From Arachnia propionica (GTDB lineage: Bacteria > Actinomycetota > Actinomycetes > Propionibacteriales > Propionibacteriaceae): a stretch of 64,000 nucleotides of DNA. The stretch lies in NCBI RefSeq assembly GCF_003932785.1, contig NZ_RQYT01000004.1, positions 94,364-158,363 on the forward strand. Direction: 5' to 3'. The position numbers and the translations under genes were made by a program. The notes under the pieces were generated by a model that saw only the letters and a list, made by a program, of their open reading frames with translations, made no database searches and was not told where the DNA came from. Shown in pieces: positions 32,942 to 42,749 of the stretch (positions are counted from its first letter, which is position 1; the number at the start of each line of letters is the position of its first letter).

Positions 32942-35900
32942 AGCCGCAGGTCCGCGGTGAGCGCCGTCGGGTGCCCGAACCGGTGGTTCGTGATCGACAC
33001 CGCCTGCTCCCGCACATAGGGAAGCTGGGCCAGCCGTCCCGGGGGCAGGCTCGGCCCGGCGTGCACCGTCACGTCGATGGACCCGCCGACGGCGATCAGC
33101 AGGTCCCGCTCACCCAGGTACCGGACCCGGCCCCGGATCCGATCGTCGAAGGCCGCATCGGGCAGCGTCTCGACGGAGAGACCGAGGTCACGCAGCAGCC
33201 CGGCCAGATCCTCGGCCGGGGCGTCACGGAACGAGAAGACGCACTCGGCCCCCGTCGCCACGGCGGCCGAGGCCTCCCGCAGCACCGCGAGGTTGTCGTC
33301 GGACTCCACCCGGACCGTCACCTTCGTGGGACGGTACCGGAAGGCGTTGATCTCCGCGTCGAGCGCCGACGGGTCGTGGACCACGCCGAACTCGGTGCGC
33401 CACGCCTGCTGGTCCGAGGCCGCCGCCGCGCGCAGCCGATCCAGGTCGGCCGGATCGAGCAACGTCACCGCCCCGGAGACCAGCCTCGCCAGCCTGGGTT
33501 CGGTGACGGGCCGCACCGGCAGGGTGCCCGGCTCCCAGTGCCCAAAGCCCGCCACATAGTTCGGGCCGCCCGCCTTGCCGCCGGTCCCGACCGCCGACCG
33601 CTTCCAGCCGCCGAACGGCTGCCGACGCACAATGGCCCCGGTGATGCCGCGGTTGACGTACAGGTTCCCGGCCTCGACCCGGTCGAGCCAGAGCTGGATC
33701 TCGTCGGCGTCCAACGAGTGCAGGCCCGCCGTGAGCCCGTAGTCGGTGCCGTTCTGCCAGCGGATCGCCTCTCGGAGATCCTTCGCCGCCATGAGGCCCA
33801 GCACCGGGCCGAAGTACTCGGTGAGGTGGAACTCGCTGCCCGGCTGCACCCCCACCCGGATGCCCGGACGCCACAGCCGCTCGTCGATCCGTTCCGGCTT
33901 CAGCAGCCACCGCTCACCGGGGCCGAGACGGGTCAGGCCGCGCAGGAGCTTCTCGCCGGGAGCCTCCGTGAGCGGCCCCATCTGCGCCAGCGGAGCCGTC
34001 GGCCATTCGACGACGAGGGAGGACGTCGCGTCCACCACCTGGTCGATGAACCGCCGCGAGCGGGCCACGGAACCGACGAGGATGCCCAGCGACGCGGCGG
34101 AGCACTTCTGCCCGGCATGCCCGAACGCGGACTGCACCAGATCGGCGGCGGCGAGGTCCAGGTCGGCGGTCGGGGTCACGACGAGGGCGTTCTTGCCGGA
34201 CGTCTCCGCCATGAGCGGCAGGTTCGGCCGCCAGGAGCGGAACAGCTGGGCAGTCTCCGCGGAGCCGGTGAGGACCACGAGCTCCACCCGCGGGTCGCTG
34301 ACGAGCTGCTGCCCGAGCGCCCGATCACCCGGCACCACGAACTGCACGAGATCCTTGGGCAGCCCGGCGCGCCAGCACGCCTCCGCCAGCAGCGCCGAGC
34401 AGCGACGCGCCGGGGTCGCAGGCTTCAGCACGACGGAGGAACCGGCGGCCAGTGCCGCCGCGACCCCGCCCAGCGGAATCGCCAGCGGGAAGTTCCACGG
34501 CGGGGTGACCAGGGTGACGGAGGGCGGCACATGGGAGGCCCCGGCCACGCTCTCCTCGGTGCATTCGGCGTAGTAGTGTGCGAAATCACAGGCCTCCGAG
34601 ACCTCCACGTCGGCCTGGTCGATGAGCTTGCCCACCTCGTCGGCCGCCACCGTCACGAGCTCGGTGCGCATCTCCTCCAGCGTCGCGCCCAGCCGACGCA
34701 ACGCAGCCGCCCGGTCAGCCGCAGGGGTGGCGGCCCAGGTGACGCCCGCCTTGACGGCCCGCTCCAGCACCTCGTCGATGCCCTTCGAACTCGTGACCTT
34801 CGCGTTCGACACCGTCGTCTCGCCGAGCCCCGGGCAGGGCAGGGCGGCGCGGATCGCGTCGGCCCAGGTCTGGTTCGACATCAGCGCCGGGTCGGTGTCG
34901 ATGGCATTGCTGAAGAATGGCGACTCGGCGCGATTCTGCTGCCGCCACGCGGTCGGGGTGGGGCTGTCGACCAGCTCCATCGCGCCGCGATAACGCTGCT
35001 CCTCGCGGTCGAGGAAGGCCGAGTCCCGGCCCAGCCCGATCGCCCCGGACATGAAGTTCTCCGGGGCGGCGTTCTCCTCAAGACGACGCACGAGGTACGA
35101 GATGGCCGCGTCGAACTCGTCACGCGGGACCACCGGGACGTAGAGCCGCAGCGACCCCGTCTCCTCCAGCAGCACCTTCTGCAACGGTACGGCCATGCCG
35201 GCCAGCATCTCGATCTGGACCCCCTGCTGCACGCCTCGGGCCTTCGCCAGCTCGACGGCGGTGGCGAGGCTGTAGACGTTGTGGCTGGCCACGCCGAGTT
35301 CGAGGCGCTCCAGCGATTCCGGGGTGATGAGCCGGTCCAGGCAGGCCAGGTAGCTGGCGTCGCTCATCATCTTCGACGGATGGATGGGGTTCGGCCACCC
35401 CTTCATCTCGCTGAGGGTGCGCTCCATCGCAAGGTTCGCGCCCTTGACCAGCCGCACCCGCAGCGGCACCCCGCCCGCGTCGTGGCGACGCTGGGCGACG
35501 GCCTCGACCCGGTTGAGCAGCAGCGACACCTCACGCAGGTATGCCTGCACCGCCAGCCCGAGCCGCAGCTTGGGCATCTCGAGGGCGAACCGCTCGAACA
35601 CCTCGAGCGTGAGGTGCAGGTCGCGGTACTCCTCCATGTCGAGGTTGACCAGCTTGCCGGTGCGCTCGGCCAGGCTCATGAGCGGTCGCAGCCGGGTCAT
35701 GGATTCCTCGACGGTGGCCTCATGGGCCCAGGGGGAGTGTGGGCCGGTCACCGAGGAGACCTTGATGGAGACGTAGTCGACGTCGTCGCGGGACAGGAGG
35801 TCGATGGTGCGTTGCAGGCGGCCGTGGGCGTGCTCGTCGCCGAGGACCGCCTCGCCGAGCAGGTTCACGTTGAGGCTGGCACCACTGGCGCGCAGTCGGG

Positions 35901-36279
35901 CCAGGGCGGGTCCCGGATCCTTGCCGATGTCGATGACGAGGTCGCCGAGCAGCAGGGTGAACGTACGCCGGACCACCGGCAGCAGCGCGCGTGGGGCTGA
36001 CCGCACGCCGATCCCCAGCCCGGCCCGCAACGGCGCGGGCAGGAAGGGTGCGGGTTGCCGGGACAACCGGGCCAGGTTCTGGGCCGCGACCGCGGGGTCC
36101 TCGGGCCGCAGCACCCCGTCGACGAACTCCAGGGTGAACTTCAGCCCGTCGGGGTGGGCGAGCACCCCGGCGAGGAGTCTGGCGGCGCGCGGCTCCGGAT
36201 GCTGCAGGGACTCCTTCGCCCAGCGGCGGGCAGTCGCGACGGCGGAGTTGATGAGGGTCGGATCTGTCACCTTGGTCAC
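32938..36279 (-). CDS. putA: Bifunctional proline dehydrogenase / P5C dehydrogenase
   Basis: 1113-aa enzyme oxidising proline to glutamate. The FAD-binding PRODH barrel covers about residues 30-430 (YVSIKVSSV, LVNLDMEEYRD, RLVKGANLAMER). The aldehyde dehydrogenase domain covers about 500-990, with TPPWNFPLAIP, the catalytic glutamate in LMAETSGKN and cysteine in HAGQKCSAAS. There is no N-terminal ribbon-helix-helix, so it is not a self-regulating PutA. The frame extends far upstream; GTG 36279 was chosen because it begins the conserved region and CATGAT ends 6 nt before it, giving a possible leaderless start. Confidence 0.93.
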   Translation of the reverse strand: MTKVTDPTLINSAVATARRWAKESLQHPEPRAARLLAGVLAHPDGLKFTLEFVDGVLRPEDPAVAAQNLARLSRQPAPFLPAPLRAGLGIGVRSAPRALLPVVRRTFTLLLGDLVIDIGKDPGPALARLRASGASLNVNLLGEAVLGDEHAHGRLQRTIDLLSRDDVDYVSIKVSSVTGPHSPWAHEATVEESMTRLRPLMSLAERTGKLVNLDMEEYRDLHLTLEVFERFALEMPKLRLGLAVQAYLREVSLLLNRVEAVAQRRHDAGGVPLRVRLVKGANLAMERTLSEMKGWPNPIHPSKMMSDASYLACLDRLITPESLERLELGVASHNVYSLATAVELAKARGVQQGVQIEMLAGMAVPLQKVLLEETGSLRLYVPVVPRDEFDAAISYLVRRLEENAAPENFMSGAIGLGRDSAFLDREEQRYRGAMELVDSPTPTAWRQQNRAESPFFSNAIDTDPALMSNQTWADAIRAALPCPGLGETTVSNAKVTSSKGIDEVLERAVKAGVTWAATPAADRAAALRRLGATLEEMRTELVTVAADEVGKLIDQADVEVSEACDFAHYYAECTEESVAGASHVPPSVTLVTPPWNFPLAIPLGGVAAALAAGSSVVLKPATPARRCSALLAEACWRAGLPKDLVQFVVPGDRALGQQLVSDPRVELVVLTGSAETAQLFRSWRPNLPLMAETSGKNALVVTPTADLDLAAADLVQSAFGHAGQKCSAASLGILVGSVARSRRFIDQVVDATSSLVVEWPTAPLAQMGPLTEAPGEKLLRGLTRLGPGERWLLKPERIDERLWRPGIRVGVQPGSEFHLTEYFGPVLGLMAAKDLREAIRWQNGTDYGLTAGLHSLDADEIQLWLDRVEAGNLYVNRGITGAIVRRQPFGGWKRSAVGTGGKAGGPNYVAGFGHWEPGTLPVRPVTEPRLARLVSGAVTLLDPADLDRLRAAAASDQQAWRTEFGVVHDPSALDAEINAFRYRPTKVTVRVESDDNLAVLREASAAVATGAECVFSFRDAPAEDLAGLLRDLGLSVETLPDAAFDDRIRGRVRYLGERDLLIAVGGSIDVTVHAGPSLPPGRLAQLPYVREQAVSITNHRFGHPTALTADLRL

Positions 36280-36342
36280 TGACTCATCATGCCCCAGCCA
36301 TGACCCGGCGGGGGCCGGGGGTGCACTTTGTAGTCTGGTCGG

Positions 36343-37134
36343 ATGAACGTTCAGATCATGCCAGCCATCCGGTGCCCCGGGAACGCGGTCGAGGGGGCCC
36401 GCGCCCTCGCAGGGGTGTTCCGGGATGCGACGGTGGTCGAGGAGCATCCGGGCGCGGCCGTCGTGGCGGTGCACGGCACGCGGCTGTGTCTCGTCGACGG
36501 TGATGACGTCGAAACGCCCAACCCATCGATCAGCGCGCTGCTGAAGTTCGATCCGACGGCCCTCGGTGGTGAGGCCGAGGCGATCGCGTACCTCGACGAG
36601 CTGTACGACCGGCTCAGTGTGGGTGGGGTGTTGATGCCGTTGCAGGAGTACCCCTTCAGTCGACGCTACGCCTGGGTGCGTGACGAGGTCGGCTTCACGT
36701 GGCAGCTCATGCTCACCGACCCGGCGGCGGAGCCGCGTCCCTTCCTCACGCCGTCGTTCATGTTCGGCGGGGTCGCTGATGGGAACGCGGAGCCCGCCAC
36801 GAACGCCTGGCTGGACCTCTTCCATGGTTCCGGGCGGGGTGACCTCGTCCGGTACGGGGCCGGGGCTCCCGTCGCGGAGGGGTCGGTCATGTTCACCGAT
36901 TTCCGGCTGAACGAGCAGTGGTTCGCGGCGATGGATGCCGGTACCTTCCACGACTTCACCTTCGGTCCGGGGGTGTCGATGATGGTGCTGTGCCGTGACG
37001 AGGCCGAGGTCGAACGGCTCCGGGCGGGGCTGTCCGCCGATCCTGCAGCGGGGCGTGACGGCAGCTGCGTCGACCGGTGGGGTGTCAACTGGCAGGTTGG
37101 TCTCGACGATCTGGCGGAGAGGCTGGCCCGATGA
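36343..37134 (+). CDS. VOC-superfamily protein (PhnB / 3-demethylubiquinone methyltransferase-like)
   Basis: 263-aa protein with two tandem PhnB-like VOC domains (about 1-125 and 135-260). Both carry the aromatic pattern DEVGFTWQLML / DRWGVNWQV and the acidic and histidine residues of the fold. No catalytic role is established. The ATG at 36343 has TAGTCT ending 6 nt before it. The stop overlaps the RNase Z start (ATGA), so the two are co-transcribed. Confidence 0.78.
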   Translation: MNVQIMPAIRCPGNAVEGARALAGVFRDATVVEEHPGAAVVAVHGTRLCLVDGDDVETPNPSISALLKFDPTALGGEAEAIAYLDELYDRLSVGGVLMPLQEYPFSRRYAWVRDEVGFTWQLMLTDPAAEPRPFLTPSFMFGGVADGNAEPATNAWLDLFHGSGRGDLVRYGAGAPVAEGSVMFTDFRLNEQWFAAMDAGTFHDFTFGPGVSMMVLCRDEAEVERLRAGLSADPAAGRDGSCVDRWGVNWQVGLDDLAERLAR

Positions 37135-38048
37135 GCAGCCACGAGTTCACTGCGCTCGGCACGTCGAGCTTCCTTCCGACCAAGCTCCGCAACCACAATG
37201 GCTACCACCTCAACTGGGGTGGGGTGGGGATCCTCTTCGACTGTGGCGAGGGCACCCAGCGGCAGCTCACCCATGCCGGGCTCGGGGTGCGGAACATCCA
37301 GGTCATCGCCCTGACCCACCTCCACGGTGACCACTGTCTCGGGCTGCCCGGGGTGCTGCAACGGATCTCGCTGGAGCAGCCGCCCCACACGGTCACCGTC
37401 GTGTATCCCGCCGAGGGGCAGGAGTACGTGGAGCGCCTGTACCGGGCCAGCATCTACCACGATCAGGCCGACGTGCAGTTCCTGCCGGTGCGGGGGAGCG
37501 ACGAGCTGCGGAATGTTCTCATGACCCCGCAGTTCCTGCTCAGAGCGGTGTCGTTGAAGCATCGGGTTCCCGCCATCGGGTACCGCGTGGAGGACCTGCC
37601 GGCCAGGACCATGGACGGGGAGGAACTGCGACGCCGGGGCATCCGGGGACCGCTCGTCGGGCAGCTGCAACGGGAGGGGCGGATCGAGGTCGACGGGAGG
37701 GTCACCACTCTCGACGAGGTGTCGAGTCCCCGGGTGGGACGTTCCTTCGCCTTCGTCATGGACACCGAGCCCTGCCGGGGAGCGGAACTGCTGGCCGAGG
37801 ACGTCGACCTCATGGTGATGGAGGCCACCTACGCCAACGACTGCGCCGCGCTCGCGCCCCAGCACGGTCACTCGACGGCGGAGGACGCGGCCCGGGTGGC
37901 AGTCGCGGCGGGGGCGAGGAGGCTGGCCCTGACCCACTTCTCCACCCGCTACACCGACACGACGGCCCACCTCGCCGAGGCCGGTGCGATCCATCCGGAC
38001 GTCGTGGCCCTGTCCGACCTGGACCGCCTCCCGGTGGGTCGCCGCTGA
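37131..38048 (+). CDS. rnz: Ribonuclease Z
   Basis: Metallo-beta-lactamase-fold endonuclease of 305 aa that trims tRNA 3' trailers. The zinc motif is THLHGDH (H63, H65, D67, H68); the downstream ligands are in MEATYAND and LTHFSTRY. The start is fixed by the 4-nt overlap with the VOC gene. Domain and length match short-form RNase Z. Confidence 0.92.
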   Translation: MSSHEFTALGTSSFLPTKLRNHNGYHLNWGGVGILFDCGEGTQRQLTHAGLGVRNIQVIALTHLHGDHCLGLPGVLQRISLEQPPHTVTVVYPAEGQEYVERLYRASIYHDQADVQFLPVRGSDELRNVLMTPQFLLRAVSLKHRVPAIGYRVEDLPARTMDGEELRRRGIRGPLVGQLQREGRIEVDGRVTTLDEVSSPRVGRSFAFVMDTEPCRGAELLAEDVDLMVMEATYANDCAALAPQHGHSTAEDAARVAVAAGARRLALTHFSTRYTDTTAHLAEAGAIHPDVVALSDLDRLPVGRR

Positions 38049-38170
38049 CACCTGCGCCCGAGGCGCGTCATGCCGTGGGGAGGGAGGCCCGCGCCCGCCC
38101 CGCCGCCACGTCCCCTTCGCCGCGTCCCCCTCGCCGCGCCCCACCGGCCCCTCACCACGCTGATTCGAAG

Positions 38171-38248
38171 CACGGTCACGAATCGCCGTCCTGCTTTGAT
38201 TGGAACGTTTCAAAACGCGGGCTCGCCGAAGTAAAGCGGCGGTTCGTG
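38171..38248. repeat. Intergenic palindromic element, copy 2
   Basis: Inverted copy of the element at 8661-8737. It has the same terminal repeats (CGGTCACGAATCGCCG at one end, CGGCGGTTCGTG at the other) and central TTGGAACGTTTCAA. It sits in the 343-nt gap between rnz and the glutamine-synthetase-family gene. Confidence 0.65.
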
Positions 38249-38273
38249 CCCGCCACGGCGCGCTTTCGACGCC

Positions 38274-38361
38274 TCCAGTGCGCTCTTCGTCGTTCGCCTT
38301 GCCAGGAGGCCACCGTGTCGGTCTTCGTTACGATTCCCCTATCCGCGCACCCTCTAAGCTG
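38274..38361 (+). repeat. 88-bp promoter-like repeat, copy 2, ending in a -10 box
   Basis: Gap-free match to 21702-21789. It ends CTCTAAGCTG, where TAAGCT (38355-38360) is a TAnnnT -10 about 31 nt before the next start, so this copy probably contributes the promoter of the glutamine-synthetase-family gene. Confidence 0.65.
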
Positions 38362-38391
38362 TCGGTGAAACCGATCTCGATGAGGAGCACC

Positions 38392-39873
38392 ATGTCACTG
38401 AGTCTGAACCCCAATCCGCTGGCCCGGGCACTCGGGAAACCCGCCGACGAATTCACCCGGGCGGACATCGTCCGTTTCGTCAGTGACAACGACATTCTCA
38501 TGCTGAACCTGCGCTACATCGGCGGTGACGGCAGGCTGAAGGCCCTCAACTTCGCGATTCAGTCGCGGGAGCACCTCATGCGGGTGCTGACGATGGGGGA
38601 GCGGGTCGACGGGTCGTCGCTGTTCGACTTCGTCGACGCCGCCAGCTCCGACCTCTACGTCGTGCCGCAGCTGCGGACCGCATTCCTCAACCCGTTCACC
38701 AGCGAGCCGACCCTCGACATCCTCTGCGGTTTCTACGACGTCGACGGCCAACCGCTCGCCAGTTCGCCCCAGTACGTCCTGCGCCGTGCCCAGGAGGCGC
38801 TGTTCGCCGAGACCGGATGCCGTCTCGAGGCCTTGGGGGAACTGGAGTACTACCTGTTCTCCGACGTGGAGGAACTGTTCCCCGTCGAACCGCAGCGCGG
38901 CTACCACGAGGCCGGGCCGTTCTCGAAGTGGCAGCAGATCCGCACCGAGACCCTCGGCCACCTCGTGCGAATGGGGTGCTCGGTGAAGTACGCCCACTCG
39001 GAGGTCGGCAACTTTGTCGCGGACGGCCGTCAGATGGTGCAGCAGGAGATCGAGTTCAGCCCCACCGACGTCACCCGGGCTGGGGATCAGGTGGCGTTGG
39101 CGAAATGGGTGCTGCGCGAGGTGGCCCACCGGCGCGGCGTCGAGGTGTCGTTCTCGCCCAAGATCGAGGTGGGGCAGGCCGGCTCCGGCATGCACTTCCA
39201 CACCCGGCTCATGAAGGACGGCGTCAACCAGTTCTCGCAGGGGCAGGGGCTGACGGACACCGCGAAGCGGGTCATCGGCGGCTACCTGTCGCTCGCGGCC
39301 TCCCTCACCGCCTTCGGCAACACCGTCCCCACGTCCTTCCTGAGGCTGGTCCCGCACCAGGAGGCGCCGACGGCGATCTGCTGGGGCGAGCGGAACCGCT
39401 CCGTGCTGGTGCGGGTGCCGCTCGGGTGGCAGGGTGTCGACGATCGGATGTACCGCGACGCCAATCCCCACGACGAGCCGCTCGGGGAGATGGTCAACGA
39501 CTCGCAGACCGTCGAGTTGCGTTCCCCCGACGGCTCGGCCAGCGTGCACCTGCTGCTGGCCGGTATCACCGTCGCCGCGCGGGTGGGTTTGACGGACCCG
39601 TCGATGCTGGAGTTCGCGGAGAGCCGACACGTGGTGGGCGACGCGTCGAGCCTGGCGGGTCTGGACCAGCTTCCCACCTCCTGCGCGGAGGCCGCCGTGC
39701 GCCTCCGGGAGCAGCGGGCCGACTACGAGGCCCACGGGGTGTTCCCGCCCGGGCTGATCGACGCGTGGTGCGCGAAGCTGGAGGCCCACCACGACAGGGC
39801 CCTGCGCGAGCAGCTGGCGCGTTCCGAGGTGTCGGTCCAGGCGCTCGTCGACCGCTACTTCCACATCGGCTGA
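38392..39873 (+). CDS. Glutamine-synthetase-family ligase
   Basis: 493-aa ATP-dependent amide ligase. The catalytic region shows ELEYYLFSD, VKYAHSEVGNF...QQEIEF, the ammonia/glutamate-site motif GSGMHFHTRL and the phosphate-binding NRSVLVRVP. It is longer than, and diverged from, GlnA1, and the adenylylation tyrosine motif is not evident. It may be a secondary glutamine synthetase or a gamma-glutamyl-amine synthetase. GAGGAG supports ATG 38392 over the in-frame ATG 38380. Confidence 0.82.
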   Translation: MSLSLNPNPLARALGKPADEFTRADIVRFVSDNDILMLNLRYIGGDGRLKALNFAIQSREHLMRVLTMGERVDGSSLFDFVDAASSDLYVVPQLRTAFLNPFTSEPTLDILCGFYDVDGQPLASSPQYVLRRAQEALFAETGCRLEALGELEYYLFSDVEELFPVEPQRGYHEAGPFSKWQQIRTETLGHLVRMGCSVKYAHSEVGNFVADGRQMVQQEIEFSPTDVTRAGDQVALAKWVLREVAHRRGVEVSFSPKIEVGQAGSGMHFHTRLMKDGVNQFSQGQGLTDTAKRVIGGYLSLAASLTAFGNTVPTSFLRLVPHQEAPTAICWGERNRSVLVRVPLGWQGVDDRMYRDANPHDEPLGEMVNDSQTVELRSPDGSASVHLLLAGITVAARVGLTDPSMLEFAESRHVVGDASSLAGLDQLPTSCAEAAVRLREQRADYEAHGVFPPGLIDAWCAKLEAHHDRALREQLARSEVSVQALVDRYFHIG

Positions 39874-39894
39874 GGGTCCGACACACCCCGCTTG

Positions 39895-40092
39895 TCATAC
39901 TTTCGGCTGAGCAGAGATGACCTTCAGCCAGACTTCCTCGGCATTGGTCATCTCCTTGGGCTGAGGTGTTGTGTCGTGATCGTTGAAGATGTAAACATCT
40001 ATGCGGTCACTGGACTTCTGCCCTGCCGGAGCCAGGATCGGCGGAACCGTTGAGGATCCTCTTCGGGCCGGGCGTCGGATGGACTCCCGCAC
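39895..40092 (-). pseudogene. Possible C-terminal gene remnant
   Basis: In a 317-nt gap a minus-strand frame ends IDVYIFNDHDTTPQPKEM followed by TNAEEVWLKVISAQPKV. The last 40 codons look protein-like and use more A/T than the surroundings, while the first 25 look like random GC-rich translation. No Shine-Dalgarno or promoter supports ATG 40092. I read it as the tail of a lost gene. The rest of the gap (40093-40190) shows nothing. Confidence 0.3.
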
Positions 40093-40190
40093 GAAGGAAC
40101 GGAGCGACGCGACGCAACCACAGAGGCTGGGCGGACGGTCCGTTCCCTGCGGGGGGCTGCGGGGCTGGACCGTCGCCCGCTGAATTCTGG

Positions 40191-40865
40191 TCAGAAGACG
40201 CGAGTGGCCTCACGGCTCATGAAGGCGCCGTGCCCCGTCAGAACGTTCCAGCACGTCAGGCCGTGCTTCTCGGACGCGCACACGAACTGTCCGTAATGGA
40301 CGATCTGGCCGTACTCCACGACCTGCGGCTTCACCCCGGTCGACTGGGACAGGGGGTTCTCCGAGGTGGAGGTGAGACGCGGCGGCGTCGAGTCGAGCCG
40401 CACCCACCACCGCGGCCCCTGGGCATCCGAGCCGTAGGGGGCATCCTTCACGTAGGAGGACAGCCCGCAGCCCGCGTCGTGATCGGAGAGCGCGCAGGTG
40501 ATGTTGCCCGACGGGGTGACGATGAGGGCCTTGGCGGAGGCCGGGTCGATGCTGGAGATCGGCAGGGCCGTCGGCGGCTTCGGGCCGCCGGCTCCGGCAT
40601 AGGCCCCTTCGACGGGAGGGTCCCCTGGATCCGGTTCGACGGATCGTGGGCGCCGCTCCATCTCGGGCTCGACGGTCTCGGTCACCGTGGCGGTCGCAGT
40701 GGCGGTGGCGGCCGAGGTGATGATCTCCACCGACACGACCTCCGGGTTGGTGGGTTGGGTCGTGCTGGTGGCAGGGACGGTGGTTCCACCCTGTCCGCCG
40801 GTGCAGCCGGTGAGGACCGCCGCAGCGAAGGCGGTTCCCGCCAGCATGGTCCTGGAGAACTTCAT
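40191..40865 (-). CDS. Predicted lipoprotein of unknown function
   Basis: 224 aa. The signal peptide ends in the lipobox LTGC (Cys21), so the protein should be lipid-anchored on the outer face. A Thr/Ala/Pro-rich linker (about 25-100) is followed by a compact domain with four to five cysteines (ITCALSDHDAGCGL, VCASEKHGLTCWNV) likely forming disulfides. That ending resembles secreted actinobacterial domains of unknown role. ATG 40865 has AAAGGGTG upstream. Confidence 0.8.
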   Translation of the reverse strand: MKFSRTMLAGTAFAAAVLTGCTGGQGGTTVPATSTTQPTNPEVVSVEIITSAATATATATVTETVEPEMERRPRSVEPDPGDPPVEGAYAGAGGPKPPTALPISSIDPASAKALIVTPSGNITCALSDHDAGCGLSSYVKDAPYGSDAQGPRWWVRLDSTPPRLTSTSENPLSQSTGVKPQVVEYGQIVHYGQFVCASEKHGLTCWNVLTGHGAFMSREATRVF

Positions 40866-40980
40866 GGTCGTCACCCTTTCGGCCTGGGGAGTCGCTGAGG
40901 TGAGCGTACCTCCTCCCGGGACGCCGCGAGATCGGAGGCGGCCCGTAGGATGGCAGCGAGTCAACGAAGGGATGGGATCG

Positions 40981-42357
40981 ATGTCGAACCAAGGGTTGGA
41001 AGCCGCTCGGCGCAAGATGAAGGAGGCCGGTGTGTCCCGCCCGGCCATCGAGGTGTTCTCCCACTATTACCGGATGCTCGAGTCGGGGGAGACCGGGCTG
41101 ATCCGGGAGGACAGCATCACGCCTCTTCTCGACGTCCCTTCCCTGGACTCCGTCGAGGTCTCCGACGAGCAGGCCCGGGAGGCGATCGGCGCCACCGTCA
41201 TCATCAAGCTCAACGGTGGGCTCGGGACGTCGATGGGGCTCGACAAGGCCAAGAACCTCCTCGAGGTGCGGGACGGCCTCACCTTCCTCGACCTCATCGT
41301 GCGGCAGGTCCAAGCGGCTCGCCGCGACCACGGGGCGCGGCTGCCACTGCTGTTCATGAACTCGTTCCGCACCGAGGCCGACACGCTGGCACACCTGGCC
41401 CGGTACGACGACCTCGTCGTCGACGGACTCCCGTTGTCCTTCCTGCAGAACCAGGAGCCGAAGCTCCGCGCCGATGACCTGACCCCCGTCGAGTGGCCTG
41501 CCGATCCGACGCTGGAGTGGTGCCCGCCCGGTCACGGTGACCTGTACACCGCGCTCTATGGCTCCGGGGTGCTGCAGCAGCTCCTCGACAAGGGATTCCG
41601 CTACGCCTGCATCTCCAACGGCGACAACCTCGGGGCGGCCCCCGATGCCCGACTGGCCGGATGGTTCGCCGCATCCGGGGCCCCGTACGCGGCGGAACTG
41701 TGTCGTCGCACCGTCAACGATCGCAAGGGCGGCCACCTCGCGATTCGTCGGAGCGATGGCCAGCTCATCCTCCGTGACACCGCCCAGACCGCGCCCGAGG
41801 AGATGGACTTCTTCACCGACGAGCACCGCCACCCCTTCTTCCACACCAACAACCTGTGGTTCGACCTGCGGCGGCTCATGGAGATCCTCATGGAACGGAA
41901 TGCGGTGCTCGGGCTCCCGATGATCCGCAACGAGAAGACCGTCGACCCTGCGGATGGCTCCTCGACGCCGGTCATCCAGGTGGAGTCCGCCATGGGTGCG
42001 GCCATCGAGGTCTTCCCGGGTGCCACCGCCATCTGTGTCGGCCGGGATCGGTTCCAGCCGGTCAAGACCACCAACGAACTCCTGCTGCTGCGCTCCGACG
42101 TGTACCGGCTCGACGACGACGGTCACCTCGTCGCGCAGGCCGAGACCCCCGAGGTCAGCCTCGACAGCCGCTACTACAAGACCATCCAGAAGTTCGAGGA
42201 GAGGATTCCTGAGGCCCCGTCGCTCAAGGATGCGCAGGTGCTGCGTGTGAAGGGGGACTGGACCTTCGGTCGGGGGGTGCGGGTCGTCGGCGAGGTGGAG
42301 CTCCACGACGACGGCGACGCCCGTGTCGTTGCCGACGGGACCACGCTGGGTGAGTGA
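40981..42357 (+). CDS. UTP-glucose-1-phosphate uridylyltransferase, eukaryote-type (UDPGP family)
   Basis: 458-aa enzyme making UDP-glucose, the donor for Ugd and for surface sugars. The nucleotide-binding signature IIKLNGGLGTSMGLDKAK is typical of the UDPGP family rather than bacterial GalU. Further marks are FLQNQEPKL and the uridine-binding HTNNLWFDL. ATG 40981 is used; ATG 40972 is also in frame behind GAAGGG. It overlaps the next gene by 8 nt. Confidence 0.92.
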   Translation: MSNQGLEAARRKMKEAGVSRPAIEVFSHYYRMLESGETGLIREDSITPLLDVPSLDSVEVSDEQAREAIGATVIIKLNGGLGTSMGLDKAKNLLEVRDGLTFLDLIVRQVQAARRDHGARLPLLFMNSFRTEADTLAHLARYDDLVVDGLPLSFLQNQEPKLRADDLTPVEWPADPTLEWCPPGHGDLYTALYGSGVLQQLLDKGFRYACISNGDNLGAAPDARLAGWFAASGAPYAAELCRRTVNDRKGGHLAIRRSDGQLILRDTAQTAPEEMDFFTDEHRHPFFHTNNLWFDLRRLMEILMERNAVLGLPMIRNEKTVDPADGSSTPVIQVESAMGAAIEVFPGATAICVGRDRFQPVKTTNELLLLRSDVYRLDDDGHLVAQAETPEVSLDSRYYKTIQKFEERIPEAPSLKDAQVLRVKGDWTFGRGVRVVGEVELHDDGDARVVADGTTLGE

Positions 42358-42694
42358 GGCCGTCGAACTGGCCCGCGCTCTGACGGGCGAGGAGCTCCCC
42401 GTCAGCAGCCCGGAGCTGCCGGGGCTCGTGGCGGAGTTGGTGCAGCTCGGCTGGGACGCGTCCCGTCTCGTCTCACTCAGGCGGGGCCGCCAGGCGGAGC
42501 GGCGACCGTGGCCGTTCCCCGTCGACGCGGCTGCGGTGCGTCAGGTCGGGTTCGCCCGGTTCGAGGCGCGACTCGCCGAGCTGCGCGGCATGCTCGGGCT
42601 GAGTGGGGAGCTCTCCCGCTCCCATGTCGTTGATCGACCCTTCAACGACGACGAACGACGGCTCGCGGCAGAGCGTCCGCCCCACTGGGGATGA
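42350..42694 (+). CDS. Small unknown protein coupled to the UDP-glucose enzyme
   Basis: 114 aa, rich in Arg and Leu, no recognised domain and no signal peptide. GTG 42350 overlaps the upstream stop (GTGAGTGA); an alternative GTG at 42323 would add 9 residues. A bidirectional terminator begins 3 nt after its stop. Confidence 0.6.
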   Translation: MSEAVELARALTGEELPVSSPELPGLVAELVQLGWDASRLVSLRRGRQAERRPWPFPVDAAAVRQVGFARFEARLAELRGMLGLSGELSRSHVVDRPFNDDERRLAAERPPHWG

Positions 42695-42696
42695 CG

Positions 42697-42732
42697 GAAA
42701 CGGCCGCCCCGCGGATGCGGGACGGCCGTTTC
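42697..42732. terminator. Bidirectional hairpin terminator
   Basis: GAAACGGCCG (42697-42706) pairs with CGGCCGTTTC (42723-42732), with extra GC pairing inside, between the convergent small gene and mscL. The outer A/T pairs give a U-run on both strands. Confidence 0.8.
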
Positions 42733-42749
42733 GTCGAGGTGGACGGTGC

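Noticed and set aside
38392..39873. Naming the ligase glnA (primary glutamine synthetase)
   Set aside because: Its length and sequence differ from housekeeping GlnA and the adenylylation motif is not evident, so only the family is called.
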